Of a stretch of DNA of 64,000 nt, positions 33,660-41,470 are shown in pieces; positions within the stretch are counted from its first letter, which is position 1, and every line of letters begins with the position of its first letter. The position numbers were made by a program, and so were the translations under genes. The notes under the pieces are model-generated. The model was not told the DNA's origin, searched no databases, and was given only the letters and a program-made list of their open reading frames with translations. Origin of the DNA: Pararhodobacter zhoushanensis (lineage in GTDB: Bacteria > Pseudomonadota > Alphaproteobacteria > Rhodobacterales > Rhodobacteraceae); assembly GCF_025949695.1 (NCBI RefSeq), contig NZ_JAPDFL010000001.1:1-64000 (forward strand), written 5' to 3'.

Positions 33660-33705
33660 GGATACCACCAAGATGGAAAATTTTCCCGATTCTAGCAAGG
33701 TATCC
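33660..33705 (-). promoter_or_regulatory. Candidate operator upstream of the cysG sulfite operon
   Basis: A perfect 12-bp palindrome GGAAAATTTTCC (33675-33686) lies 32 bp before the cysG start, inside a wider GGATACC...GGTATCC inverted repeat (33660-33666 and 33699-33705) with nearly the same centre. This looks like a repressor or activator site for the sulfate-assimilation operon; the regulator is not in the window. Confidence 0.5.
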
Positions 33706-33830
33706 GGGCGAACAAGGAGGTTTTGGCCCCTCGTATCGCCTTTGTGGAAGGAAGTTGTTCCAACACCGGGGCGAACCGGACGATTATCCCGGCCCTTTGC
33801 CGCAGCGCGGAATACTGGTCTGGCCTGCGG

Positions 33831-34904
33831 TCAGCGATTGCCCAGCTGAAAGCGCACGGTGAGGCCGGTGCGCGACTCATCGAACAGCGAAATGGTGGAC
33901 CGGGTGACCTGATGCATCAGATCCACGCTCATCCCCGGACGCGCCTGAACCGACACGCCAAGGCCGGTCAACCGATCCTCACGCGGCATGCCCAGCAGCA
34001 TCCCGCCGCTTGAGCGCATGTGCCATGCGCTCAGGGTGACCGGGCGGTTGTGCCAGATCCAGCTGGTACGCGCGGTGAGCCGGGCGCGGGTGGCCGAAGC
34101 GTTGGGGATCGCCTCGCCCAGCGTCAGGCTGACATCGGTGGTGGCCCGGTTCCAGATGCTGGCCCAGCCCAGGGTGACCGAGTTCTGGTCGCCCGCGCTC
34201 AACTGGCGGCGCTCAACCTCGACCGAGACTTCATGCGTGCCCGCCCCCGCCGCGAACAGCTGCGCGACCGTGGCCGACACCGCTGTCGAGGTGGCCGAGG
34301 ACAGCTCGCGCCAGCCGCCGCCGGCCGTGACGCAGACATCGGCAAAGGTCCAGCCGGTCACATGGTTGCGCGCGCAGGCCGACAGGGCGGCATTGGCGCG
34401 CCCGATCTCGTGGCGCGGCGACCATGCAGCCTCGGTATGCGCGGAGAAGTCCAGATAGCGCCCCTCGGCATAGGCCAGCCGGACCGAGCCCTCAACGCGC
34501 CCGCCAAAGACGAACCCGGCGCGCGCAAGATTGTCGGGGCTGACCAGAAACTGCAGGCCGAACAGATCCAGCGTATCGTTGAAATAGCCGCCGTTGATGT
34601 TGTCATCCCACGCCACAACCGGGCTGAAACGCAGCGACCGGCCCAGCAGGCTGATGCCGCCGCCCTGATGGTAGAAGCCTGTGCGCTCCATCGTGCGGCG
34701 CATGGCGGTGGTGATGGCCTGCGGCGGATGCGGGGTTTGCAGCGCGCGGCCATAGGTGAACAGGCGCAACCGTTCGCTCGACGCGAGCGGTGCCATCCGC
34801 GCGCGGTCCATCGCATCGGCCAGCGCGGGCGCAGGCCCCAACAGCACGACGATGGGCACCGCGACAAGCGCGTGCCACAGCCGGTCAGTGATCAGGGATA
34901 CCAT
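33831..34904 (-). CDS. Exported beta-barrel-like protein, possible small Slam-type lipoprotein translocator
   Basis: This 357-residue protein has a signal peptide (MVSLITDRLWHALVAVPIVV, ending PALA). After a helical stretch of about 50 residues it has a run of alternating amphipathic strands: LRFSPVVAWDDNINGGYF, AGFVFGGRVEGSVRLAYAEGRYLDF, SVTLGWASIWNRATTDVSLTLG and TGLTVRFQLGNR at the end. That is an outer-membrane barrel pattern. It overlaps by 20 bp the end of a lipoprotein gene with a TbpB-like barrel, the classic pairing of surface lipoprotein assembly modifiers (Slam) with their cargo; the usual N-terminal TPR part of Slam is missing. Family assignment is inference. Confidence 0.55.
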   Translation of the reverse strand: MVSLITDRLWHALVAVPIVVLLGPAPALADAMDRARMAPLASSERLRLFTYGRALQTPHPPQAITTAMRRTMERTGFYHQGGGISLLGRSLRFSPVVAWDDNINGGYFNDTLDLFGLQFLVSPDNLARAGFVFGGRVEGSVRLAYAEGRYLDFSAHTEAAWSPRHEIGRANAALSACARNHVTGWTFADVCVTAGGGWRELSSATSTAVSATVAQLFAAGAGTHEVSVEVERRQLSAGDQNSVTLGWASIWNRATTDVSLTLGEAIPNASATRARLTARTSWIWHNRPVTLSAWHMRSSGGMLLGMPREDRLTGLGVSVQARPGMSVDLMHQVTRSTISLFDESRTGLTVRFQLGNR

Positions 34905-35745
34905 TGGGATCCATACCAAAGAACACCCCGTCCACGCGAACCTCGCGGCCGGTGTCCGTATCGGTGCCCTCAGCGGTATAGAGCCCCGCCGTTGACAGAT
35001 CGTGCTGATCATCCTCATAGCGCGGCGAACCGGCCAGATTGCCCAAAAGCGTGCCGTCGACGTCCAGAATGTCGGGGCTGTCCGGGTCCCAGACACGGAT
35101 CGTGATGTCCCCGCCATAGCCACCGGTGATGATGTTGAGCGGCATGTCCTCAACCAGGATCTCCATGCGCACGTCCGAGCCGTCATTGACCCCGGTGCGC
35201 AGGTTCAGATTGACTGATTCGGTGTCAAAGTCGATGACCATGTTGACCAGACCGTCTTGATCCGCGCCGCTGAGCAAGGGGCCGTCATCAATCGACACCC
35301 AGCTGAAATTCGATCCGCGCAGAAAGAATTGGCCGGTGGCCGCGATCAGTTCGCCGTTCTCGACGTTGGTAAAGGGTGCCGCGTCAGCGGTCAGGCGCAG
35401 CAGGCGCTGCGCGGGGCCATCGGGGGTATCGACCTCGGCGATGACCTCGATGTTCATGCGCCCGCCGTAGAGCTGCTCGTTCAGCGCAATCAGGTTGCGA
35501 TAGCCGGCGGGATCGGAGGGATCGCCATCCTCGAACCCGGCGATCACGGCGGCATCGGCGTCGGTCGCATAGCTGCGACGGACACGGCTGAAGCCGTTGT
35601 GGTCGGTCGTGTAGCTTTCGAACCCGGCGACATCAATGACCCGCCCATCGGGCAGTTCGGTCACGGGGGCACTGCTGCCGCCGCAGGCGGCGAGCAGGGC
35701 AAGAAGCGGGGCAAGAAGCGGGGCAAGGGCGATGATCGGGCGCAT
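34885..35745 (-). CDS. Lipoprotein with TbpB-like beta-barrel features
   Basis: This is a 286-residue protein with a lipobox (LLALLAAC, Cys21) after a short, leucine-rich signal peptide. The mature part is rich in beta-strand and Asp/Gly, with GQFFLRGSNFSWVSIDDG, MVIDFDTESVNLNLRTG and a final EVRVDGVFFGMDPNG. It resembles the C-terminal eight-stranded barrel of transferrin-binding-protein-B-like surface lipoproteins (G-x-FFG endings). No iron-ligand inference can be made. The start at 35745 follows GGGGGGTGATC. It is translationally coupled with the barrel gene. Confidence 0.6.
   Translation of the reverse strand: MRPIIALAPLLAPLLALLAACGGSSAPVTELPDGRVIDVAGFESYTTDHNGFSRVRRSYATDADAAVIAGFEDGDPSDPAGYRNLIALNEQLYGGRMNIEVIAEVDTPDGPAQRLLRLTADAAPFTNVENGELIAATGQFFLRGSNFSWVSIDDGPLLSGADQDGLVNMVIDFDTESVNLNLRTGVNDGSDVRMEILVEDMPLNIITGGYGGDITIRVWDPDSPDILDVDGTLLGNLAGSPRYEDDQHDLSTAGLYTAEGTDTDTGREVRVDGVFFGMDPNGIPDH
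35701..35724 (-). repeat. 12-bp tandem repeat in a signal-peptide coding region
   Basis: AAGAAGCGGGGC is repeated exactly twice, with partial units on both sides (35697-35728). It encodes the LAPLLAPLLA part of the lipoprotein signal peptide. Repeat-number change would keep the frame and alter the length of the hydrophobic core. Confidence 0.6.
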
Positions 35746-35838
35746 GATCACCCCCCTACCGGCAAACGATGTCAGCAAGAAGGCGATGCAAGCGTTGGTT
35801 GCCGATTTATCGTGGCCTGTTGCACGCTTGGCGCAGGG

Positions 35839-36936
35839 TCAGTCCTTGCAGGCAAAGCGTTTGTTCCAGCGGATCGACGACCAGAACGACACGCCGATCA
35901 GCGCCGCGCCGAACAGGCCGGTGATGACCTCAGGGATCGCGAAGAGCGATTGCGCGTACATGATCACCGACAACGCGATGATCGCGTAGAAGGCGCCGTG
36001 CTCAAGATAGCGGTATTCGGCCAGCGTGCCCTTTTCGACCAGCATGATGGTCATCGCGCGCACATACATCGCGCCGATGCCCAGCCCGATGGCGATGACG
36101 AACAGGTTCTGGCTGAGCGCAAAGGCCCCGATCACCCCGTCAAAGCTGAACGAGGCATCCAGCACTTCCAGATACAAAAACGCCCCGATCCCGCCCCGCG
36201 CGGCGGTTTTCAGCGTGCCTTGGGTGCTGTCGAGCAGCCCGCCCAGCACCTCGACCAGCAGAAAGGTCAGCAGCCCCCAGACAGCGGCGAGCATGAAAGT
36301 ATGCCGCTCAACCCCGTGCAGAAAGCGCGAAAAGAGCAGCACGAGGATCAGCACGACCGCGACTTCAATGCCGCGCACCGTGGCCGAGCGGGCCATGGTG
36401 CTTTCCAGCCATTGCATCCAGTGCACGTCCTTCTCGTGATCAAAAAAGAACGACAGCCCGACCATCATCAGGAACGTGCCGCCAAAGGCCGCAATCGGCA
36501 GATGGGCGTCGTGCATGATATGGGCGTATTCGCCGGGCTGGGTGGCGGCCAACACCAGCGCCTGCCACGGGCCGATATGGGCGGCGATCACCACGATCAT
36601 CAGCGGGAACAGGATGCGCATCCCGAAAACGGCGATAATGATGCCCCAGGTCAGGAACCGGCGCTGCCATTCGGGGCGCATGTCCTTGAGCTTGTTGGCA
36701 TTCACGATGGCGTTGTCAAAGGACAGCGAAATTTCCAGCACCGCCAGCACGGCGACGATGATGAACACGCCCAGCGTGCCCGATACGGTGCCGGTGCTTT
36801 GCCAGCCCAACACCGCGCCCAGCACCAGACCCAGCGCGGTGACGATGAAAGCCCAGCGGAAATAGCGGAATATGCTACTATGCGCCTGCGTGCGCGTAGC
36901 CTCGGATGCGAGGGTCGACCTGCGGTTCATGGACAT
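35839..36936 (-). CDS. DUF475 membrane protein (TerC-like)
   Basis: This is a 365-residue protein with about 9-10 membrane helices. It carries VLEISLSFDNAIVNANKLKDM (the E-x-x-L-S-x-D-N motif of TerC/DUF475 proteins) and its counterpart EVLDASFSFDGVIGAFALS in the second half. TerC relatives are tied to metal efflux (Mn) and co-translational metalation, and DUF475 often clusters with tellurium-resistance genes, but no ter gene is nearby here. It is a single gene. Confidence 0.85.
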   Translation of the reverse strand: MSMNRRSTLASEATRTQAHSSIFRYFRWAFIVTALGLVLGAVLGWQSTGTVSGTLGVFIIVAVLAVLEISLSFDNAIVNANKLKDMRPEWQRRFLTWGIIIAVFGMRILFPLMIVVIAAHIGPWQALVLAATQPGEYAHIMHDAHLPIAAFGGTFLMMVGLSFFFDHEKDVHWMQWLESTMARSATVRGIEVAVVLILVLLFSRFLHGVERHTFMLAAVWGLLTFLLVEVLGGLLDSTQGTLKTAARGGIGAFLYLEVLDASFSFDGVIGAFALSQNLFVIAIGLGIGAMYVRAMTIMLVEKGTLAEYRYLEHGAFYAIIALSVIMYAQSLFAIPEVITGLFGAALIGVSFWSSIRWNKRFACKD

Positions 36937-37087
36937 GCGTCACGCGGCTGTTTGCGTTCAGTGCCGACATCACGAGAGCGCCGCTACTCTCGCCAGAGGG
37001 GCCCGGTCACCGATTGGCTGTCTGCCGAAGCGGACGCCTGTCATATAGCATTGCGCAGGCCTTTGGCAAAGGGCGCTGATCGTGACG

Positions 37088-37798
37088 TCACTCACCCGTC
37101 AACAGCGCGCGCAGCTGGTGGCGGTTGCTGACCCCCAGCTTGGCATAGGCGCGCTTGCGGTAGGTGATCACCGAACTGGGCGCGAGGTTGAGCGCCTCGG
37201 CGATCTGCGGTTGCTCGGCCCCGTCGGCGGTCATGCTGGCGACCTGCGCCTCGCGCCAGCTGAGGGTGGTGGCGGGTTGCTCGGGCGGTCTGGCCAGCGC
37301 GGCGTGGCGGGCGAGCGCCGCGTGCAGCAGGGTCGCCATCGCCGCAAAGGCGCGCAAATGGTCGGGGGTGAAGGGGCCCGAATCGCGGGCGCGGTAGGCG
37401 TTGGCGATGATCCCCGGCGTCCCCGCGCGGTAGAGCGACAGCCGCTCGACCACCGCGCCCTCGGTGTAGCATTCGTGGCGGTAGTCGATGTCCAGAATCC
37501 CCTGCGCCGGGCGTTTGAGCACCTGCACCGCCCGATGCGCCCGCCCCAGCGTGCTGGCCGCCGAGGTATCGCGCCGCCAGTAGCGTTGGGCGTAACGCAG
37601 CGAGGCAACGCGGGCGAAGGCCGAGCGTTCGGGGGCGATGCTTTCGGCGACCAGCACGCTGGCCCCTTCGCCCGCGATCGCAAAGACCGAGCACAGGTCG
37701 GCCCCGCATTCGGCATGGAGCAGCGCCATCAGCGCGGGGGCGAAACCGGGCTGGCCGAGGCTTGCCACCAGCGGCGCAAAGGCATCGAGTTCCGGCAT
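37088..37798 (-). CDS. LuxR-family helix-turn-helix regulator
   Basis: This is a 236-residue regulator. The C-terminal 60 residues are a LuxR/FixJ HTH (LSWREAQVASMTADGAEQPQ, IAEALNLAPSSVITYRKRAYAKLGV). The N-terminal 150 residues look like an unassigned sensor domain; no autoinducer-domain motif or receiver Asp is obvious. The start follows AGGGGGGACAAC. It is divergent from a VOC gene 75 bp away, the most likely direct target. Confidence 0.82.
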   Translation of the reverse strand: MPELDAFAPLVASLGQPGFAPALMALLHAECGADLCSVFAIAGEGASVLVAESIAPERSAFARVASLRYAQRYWRRDTSAASTLGRAHRAVQVLKRPAQGILDIDYRHECYTEGAVVERLSLYRAGTPGIIANAYRARDSGPFTPDHLRAFAAMATLLHAALARHAALARPPEQPATTLSWREAQVASMTADGAEQPQIAEALNLAPSSVITYRKRAYAKLGVSNRHQLRALLTGE

Positions 37799-37873
37799 GT
37801 TGTCCCCCCTGAAGTGGGACACAGCCTAAGCCCGCCCCCGCTAGCGTGTCAAACGCAACAGAAGGAGTCCGCC

Positions 37874-38395
37874 ATGAGCATTCCCGCCATCAAGGGTCTG
37901 TACCACTTTTCGTTTCCCTGCCGCGACGGCGAGGAAACCCGCGCGTTTTACGAGGATATTCTGGGCCTGCCGCTGGTCGCCTGCATGATGGCCGACAAGG
38001 TGCCCTCGACCGGCGAAGAAAAGCCCTATGCGCATTTCTTCTTTGAAATGGGCGATGGGTCCTACATCGCGTTCTTTGATCTGGGCGAGAACGAGATGCC
38101 CCTGCCCTCGCCCAACACGCCGGGCTGGGTGATGCATTTCGCGGTCGAGCTGGAGAGCGTGGAAGCCGTCGAAGCGATGGGTGAGCGGCTCAAGGCGGCG
38201 GGGGTCGATGTGACCCCGGTGGTGGACCATCATTTCATCAAGTCGATCTATTTCTTCGACCCCAACGGGTTGCGGCTGGAAGTGACCGCGCGGGTCGATG
38301 AACCAGGGTATCTGGAACAGGAAGCGAAGGCGGCGCACGGGATTCTCAAGGAATGGGGCGCCAAGAAAGCCCGGCTGCTGGCGCAAAAGGCCTGA
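37874..38395 (+). CDS. VOC-superfamily protein (extradiol-dioxygenase-like/glyoxalase)
   Basis: This is a 173-residue VOC protein. GLYHFSFPCRDGEETRAFYEDILGLPLV gives a first metal-ligand-type His, MHFAVELESVEAVEAMGERL a second, and FFDPNGLRLEVTARV the terminal Glu, so a metal-binding 2-His-1-carboxylate set is plausible. The start follows GAAGGAGTCCGCC. It is divergent from the LuxR regulator and closed by a terminator. A role in aromatic or glyoxal metabolism is possible but not shown. Confidence 0.82.
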   Translation: MSIPAIKGLYHFSFPCRDGEETRAFYEDILGLPLVACMMADKVPSTGEEKPYAHFFFEMGDGSYIAFFDLGENEMPLPSPNTPGWVMHFAVELESVEAVEAMGERLKAAGVDVTPVVDHHFIKSIYFFDPNGLRLEVTARVDEPGYLEQEAKAAHGILKEWGAKKARLLAQKA

Positions 38396-38414
38396 TACCG
38401 CGCAGATCGGTCAG

Positions 38415-38437
38415 GGGGTCGCCCGGCGGGCGGCCCC
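38415..38437 (+). terminator. Terminator after the VOC gene
   Basis: GGGGTCGCCC / GGGCGGCCCC (one G-U pair) with a 3-nt loop is followed by TTTCG, 19 bp past the stop. Confidence 0.65.
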
Positions 38438-38465
38438 TTTCGCATGTCAGGGGGCCTGTGACTGG

Positions 38466-38498
38466 TTGACGCAGCCGTTTTATTCGGAATAATACAAT
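38466..38498 (+). promoter_or_regulatory. Candidate promoter/operator for the alpha/beta-hydrolase - monooxygenase pair
   Basis: TTGACG (38466-38471) and TAATAC (38490-38495) are 18 bp apart. The spacer and -10 overlap a palindrome TTATTC-G-GAATAA (38480-38492). This site differs from the MarR-type palindrome found at the other catabolic promoters. Confidence 0.45.
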
Positions 38499-38568
38499 CA
38501 CGTTCAACAAAAACAAACGCCACGCAGGGCCATGCCTGCGGGCGCAGGATCGCCGGAAAATCTTGATA

Positions 38569-39744
38569 ATGCAGACAAAAGCCCCTTGGCGCCGCCAGCT
38601 TGAGATCGTCTCGTTTGCCGAGAACGTCAAAGCAACCGAGGTTTACGGCTTCGCCGGAAACTCGGGGATGGTGAACCTTGAGGGACAACTGCTGCGCGGC
38701 GAGGCCGACGCCAGGACGGTGTTCGTGTTCATGCACCCGACCTCGACCCTGCAACTGCTGCCGATGCCGATGGCGCTGGCCGACCGGGGCTTTCACGTCC
38801 TGTGCGCCGCCAGCCGCTATGCCAAGAACGACTCGGCGCTGATCATGGAGAAGGTGGCGCTGGATCTGGGCGCGTGGATCCGCCATGCGCGCGAGACGCT
38901 GGGCTATGCCAAGGTCGTGCTGGTCGGCTGGTCCGGCGGTGGGTCATTGTCGCTGTTCTATCAGGCGCAGGCCGAGCATCCGACGATCACCCACACCCCC
39001 GCCGGTGACCCGGTGGACCTGACCACAGCGGGGCTGAGCCCGGCGGATGGTGTGGTGTTCATCGCCGCCCACCTGAGCCGGGCCGAAACGCTGACCGAAT
39101 GGCTGGACCCCTCGGTGCTGGATGAAACCGACCCCGACAAGCGCGATCCCGAGTTTGACATCTATTCCCCCGACTGCCCGCACCAGCCGCCCTATTCCGC
39201 CGAGTTCGTCGCGCGCTTCCGCGACGCGCAGCGCGCGCGCAACCGGCGCATCACTTCTTGGGTGCAGGGGCTGCTGGCCGAGCTGAAAGCGCGCGGCACG
39301 CCCGAGGTCGAGCGCGCCTTTGTCGTGCACCGCACGATGTGCGACGTGCGCTGGCTGGACCCGACGCTGGACCCCAACGGCCGCAAACCGGAATGGACCT
39401 ATATGGGCCATCCGATGACGGTGAATGTCGGCCCCGTCGGGTTGGCGCGCTATACCTCGCTGCGCTCGTGGCTCAGCCAGTGGAGCTATGATCTGTCCAA
39501 CGCCAAGGGCCCGCTGAACGCCGCCCGCATCACCGATGCACCGGTTCTGCAGATCGTCAACGGCGCCGATGATGCCGTGCCCGCGACGCATAACCCGGCG
39601 ATCCGCGCGGCGCTGGCAACGCAGGACACAACCCATGTCGAGCTGCCGGGCGCGACTCATTACTATCTGGGCCAGCCCGAGCTGCTGACCCAATGCATCG
39701 ACACCGTCGCCGCCTGGTGCGCGGCGCGGGGGCTGGAGGGCTAA
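38569..39744 (+). CDS. Alpha/beta-fold hydrolase
   Basis: This is a 391-residue alpha/beta hydrolase. VLVGWSGGGSLSLFY is the nucleophile elbow (G-x-S-x-G), VLQIVNGADDAVPATH carries the acid Asp, and LPGATHYYLGQPE the catalytic His. FMHPTSTLQLLPMP near residue 60 is the probable oxyanion loop. A large insertion (170-290) would form a cap over the site. Substrate is unknown; its position 2 bp before an aromatic-type FAD monooxygenase suggests ester or ring-product hydrolysis of an aromatic compound. No strong ribosome-binding site is seen before the ATG. Confidence 0.75.
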   Translation: MQTKAPWRRQLEIVSFAENVKATEVYGFAGNSGMVNLEGQLLRGEADARTVFVFMHPTSTLQLLPMPMALADRGFHVLCAASRYAKNDSALIMEKVALDLGAWIRHARETLGYAKVVLVGWSGGGSLSLFYQAQAEHPTITHTPAGDPVDLTTAGLSPADGVVFIAAHLSRAETLTEWLDPSVLDETDPDKRDPEFDIYSPDCPHQPPYSAEFVARFRDAQRARNRRITSWVQGLLAELKARGTPEVERAFVVHRTMCDVRWLDPTLDPNGRKPEWTYMGHPMTVNVGPVGLARYTSLRSWLSQWSYDLSNAKGPLNAARITDAPVLQIVNGADDAVPATHNPAIRAALATQDTTHVELPGATHYYLGQPELLTQCIDTVAAWCAARGLEG

Positions 39745-39746
39745 GA

Positions 39747-40952
39747 ATGAGCGCGAAACCGACAATCCTGATCGCAGGCGCAGGCATTGGTGGCCTGACC
39801 GCCGCGCTGGCGCTGTTGCAGCGCGGCTTTGATGTGACCGTGTTCGAGCAGGCCCCCGTGCTGGCCGAACTGGGCGCCGGCATCCAGATGGCGGCCAATG
39901 GCTCGCGCGTGCTGATCGAGCTGGGGCTGGAAGAGCGGCTGGCGGACATCGTCTGCGAAGCGGCGGCCAAGGAAGTGCGGCTGTGGAACACTGGCCAGAC
40001 GTGGAAGCTGTTCGATCTGGGGGCTGACAGCATCGAGCGTTTCGGCGCACCCTACTGGATGGTGCACCGGGGCGAGCTGCACCGGGTCTTGCTGGAAGCC
40101 GTGCGCGCGCTGAAATCCGACGCGGTGATCACCGGCGCGCAGGCGGTCGGGTTCGAGCAGGACGACGGCAGCGTCACCCTCCGGCTGGCCGACGGGCGGC
40201 AGATCCGGGCCGATGTGCTGGTCGGTGCGGATGGCGTGCATTCCAAGCTGCGCTCGCAGATGTGGCAATCGCCGCAGGCGCGCTTCACCGGGTTGATGGC
40301 GTGGCGCGGGCTGGCGCCGATGGACGCTCTGCCCGCCGAATTGCAGCGTCCGGTGGGCACCAACTGGATCGGGCCGGGCGGCCATGTGATCACCTATCCG
40401 ATCAGCGGCAACCGGCTGCTCAATTTTGTCGGGCTGGTGGAAAACCGCGCCTGGACCAGCGAAAGCTGGACCGAAGCGGGCACGCAGGCCGAGTGCAAGG
40501 CGGATTTCGCTGGCTGGAACCCGCTGATCCACGCGGTGATCGACACGCTGGACCAACCCTTCCGCTGGGCGCTGGTCAGCCGCGATCCGCTGCCGAACTG
40601 GACGCAAGGCCGCGTGACGCTGCTGGGCGACGCCTGCCACCCGACGCTGCCGTTTCTGGCGCAGGGCGCGATCATGGCGATCGAGGACGGCTATATTCTG
40701 GCGCGCTGCCTTGAGGATGCGCCGGGCGACCCGCAGGGCGCGCTCAAGACCTATGAGGCCCTGCGCTCGGAACGCACAGCCGCCATCGTCACCGGGTCCG
40801 AGGCCAACCTGCACCGCTTTCACAACCCGGTGCTGGCCGATCCCGTCGAGGCCCCGCGCTATGTCGAGCGCGAATGGCAGCCGGACAAGGTCCGCCTGCG
40901 CTATGACTGGCTGTTCGAATACGACGCGACGCGCCTGCCGATCCCGGCCTGA
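39747..40952 (+). CDS. FAD-dependent aromatic monooxygenase (salicylate/3-hydroxybenzoate hydroxylase-like)
   Basis: This is a 401-residue group A flavoprotein hydroxylase. GAGIGGLTAALALLQRGFDVTVFEQ is the FAD Rossmann motif, VLVGADGVHSKLR the DG motif, and RVTLLGDACHPTLPFLAQGAIMAIEDG the GD motif. These enzymes hydroxylate or decarboxylatively hydroxylate phenolic acids with NAD(P)H and O2; closest in feel are salicylate 1-hydroxylases and 3-hydroxybenzoate 6-hydroxylases. The ATG follows GGAGGGCTAAGA, and the gene is coupled to the hydrolase. It ends 3 bp from the convergent MarR gene. Confidence 0.82.
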   Translation: MSAKPTILIAGAGIGGLTAALALLQRGFDVTVFEQAPVLAELGAGIQMAANGSRVLIELGLEERLADIVCEAAAKEVRLWNTGQTWKLFDLGADSIERFGAPYWMVHRGELHRVLLEAVRALKSDAVITGAQAVGFEQDDGSVTLRLADGRQIRADVLVGADGVHSKLRSQMWQSPQARFTGLMAWRGLAPMDALPAELQRPVGTNWIGPGGHVITYPISGNRLLNFVGLVENRAWTSESWTEAGTQAECKADFAGWNPLIHAVIDTLDQPFRWALVSRDPLPNWTQGRVTLLGDACHPTLPFLAQGAIMAIEDGYILARCLEDAPGDPQGALKTYEALRSERTAAIVTGSEANLHRFHNPVLADPVEAPRYVEREWQPDKVRLRYDWLFEYDATRLPIPA

Positions 40953-40955
40953 GCC

Positions 40956-41405
40956 TTATCCCGCCGTGCGCATCTTGAGCTGTTGATCGCGCAGAATGCG
41001 GTGGAGCGTCTTTTGATCCGCGTCGGACAGGTCGCCGAACACGTCCTGCTCAAGCGCATCGGCGATCTGGTCGCACTCGTCCAGCAGCGCGCGGCCGTCG
41101 TCGGTGATGCGCGAATTGAGGATGCGCTTGTTCGCCTCGCTCTCGGACCGGGCGATCAGGCCACGGCGTTCCAGCGCCGTGACGCTTTCATTCATCGTCT
41201 GCGGCGTCACGAAAAACCGGCGTGACAGCTCGGCCGAGCTGATCCCTTCACGGTCGCGGACCAGCGCCAGAATGGTGTATTGCAGCCCGCCCAGATTGAA
41301 CGGCTTCAGCCGCTCGTCCAGCGATTTACGCGCCAGAAGGTTGAGGCTGTTGAGCAAATAGATGAGGCGCGGCCGCAAAGTGGCCAGATCATGTGGATCA
41401 GACAT
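40956..41405 (-). CDS. MarR-family repressor, likely regulator of hydroxycinnamate genes
   Basis: This is a 149-residue winged-helix regulator: LNSLNLLARKSLDERLKPFNLGGLQYTILALV (dimer helix), ISSAELSRRFFVTPQTMNESVTALERRGLI (HTH) and RSESEANKRILNSRITDDGRALL (wing). MarR proteins of the HcaR/FerR/CouR type repress hydroxycinnamate genes and release DNA on binding the CoA thioester. It is divergent from hydratase-lyase 1; a TATNAGG-N3-CCTNATA palindrome lies 7 bp before its start codon, so autoregulation is likely. The same palindrome recurs at two other promoters in the window. Confidence 0.88.
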   Translation of the reverse strand: MSDPHDLATLRPRLIYLLNSLNLLARKSLDERLKPFNLGGLQYTILALVRDREGISSAELSRRFFVTPQTMNESVTALERRGLIARSESEANKRILNSRITDDGRALLDECDQIADALEQDVFGDLSDADQKTLHRILRDQQLKMRTAG

Positions 41406-41432
41406 TGACAGTATAAGGCACCCTGATATGTT
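41405..41432 (+). promoter_or_regulatory. Promoter with MarR-type operator, site 1 (hydratase-lyase 1)
   Basis: TTGACA (41405-41410) and TATGTT (41427-41432) are 16 bp apart, and the spacer is filled by TATAAGGCACCCTGATA (41412-41428), a perfect TATNAGG-N3-CCTNATA palindrome. The -35 box overlaps the start codon of the divergent MarR gene. Confidence 0.7.
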
Positions 41433-41470
41433 CTCTTTCCAAAGCGTAGAGGAACACAGGGAGGCTGACA

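Noticed and set aside
35839..36936. DUF475 gene as part of a tellurite-resistance operon
   Set aside because: No terZABDE or other tellurium-resistance gene is nearby; it is a solitary gene here.
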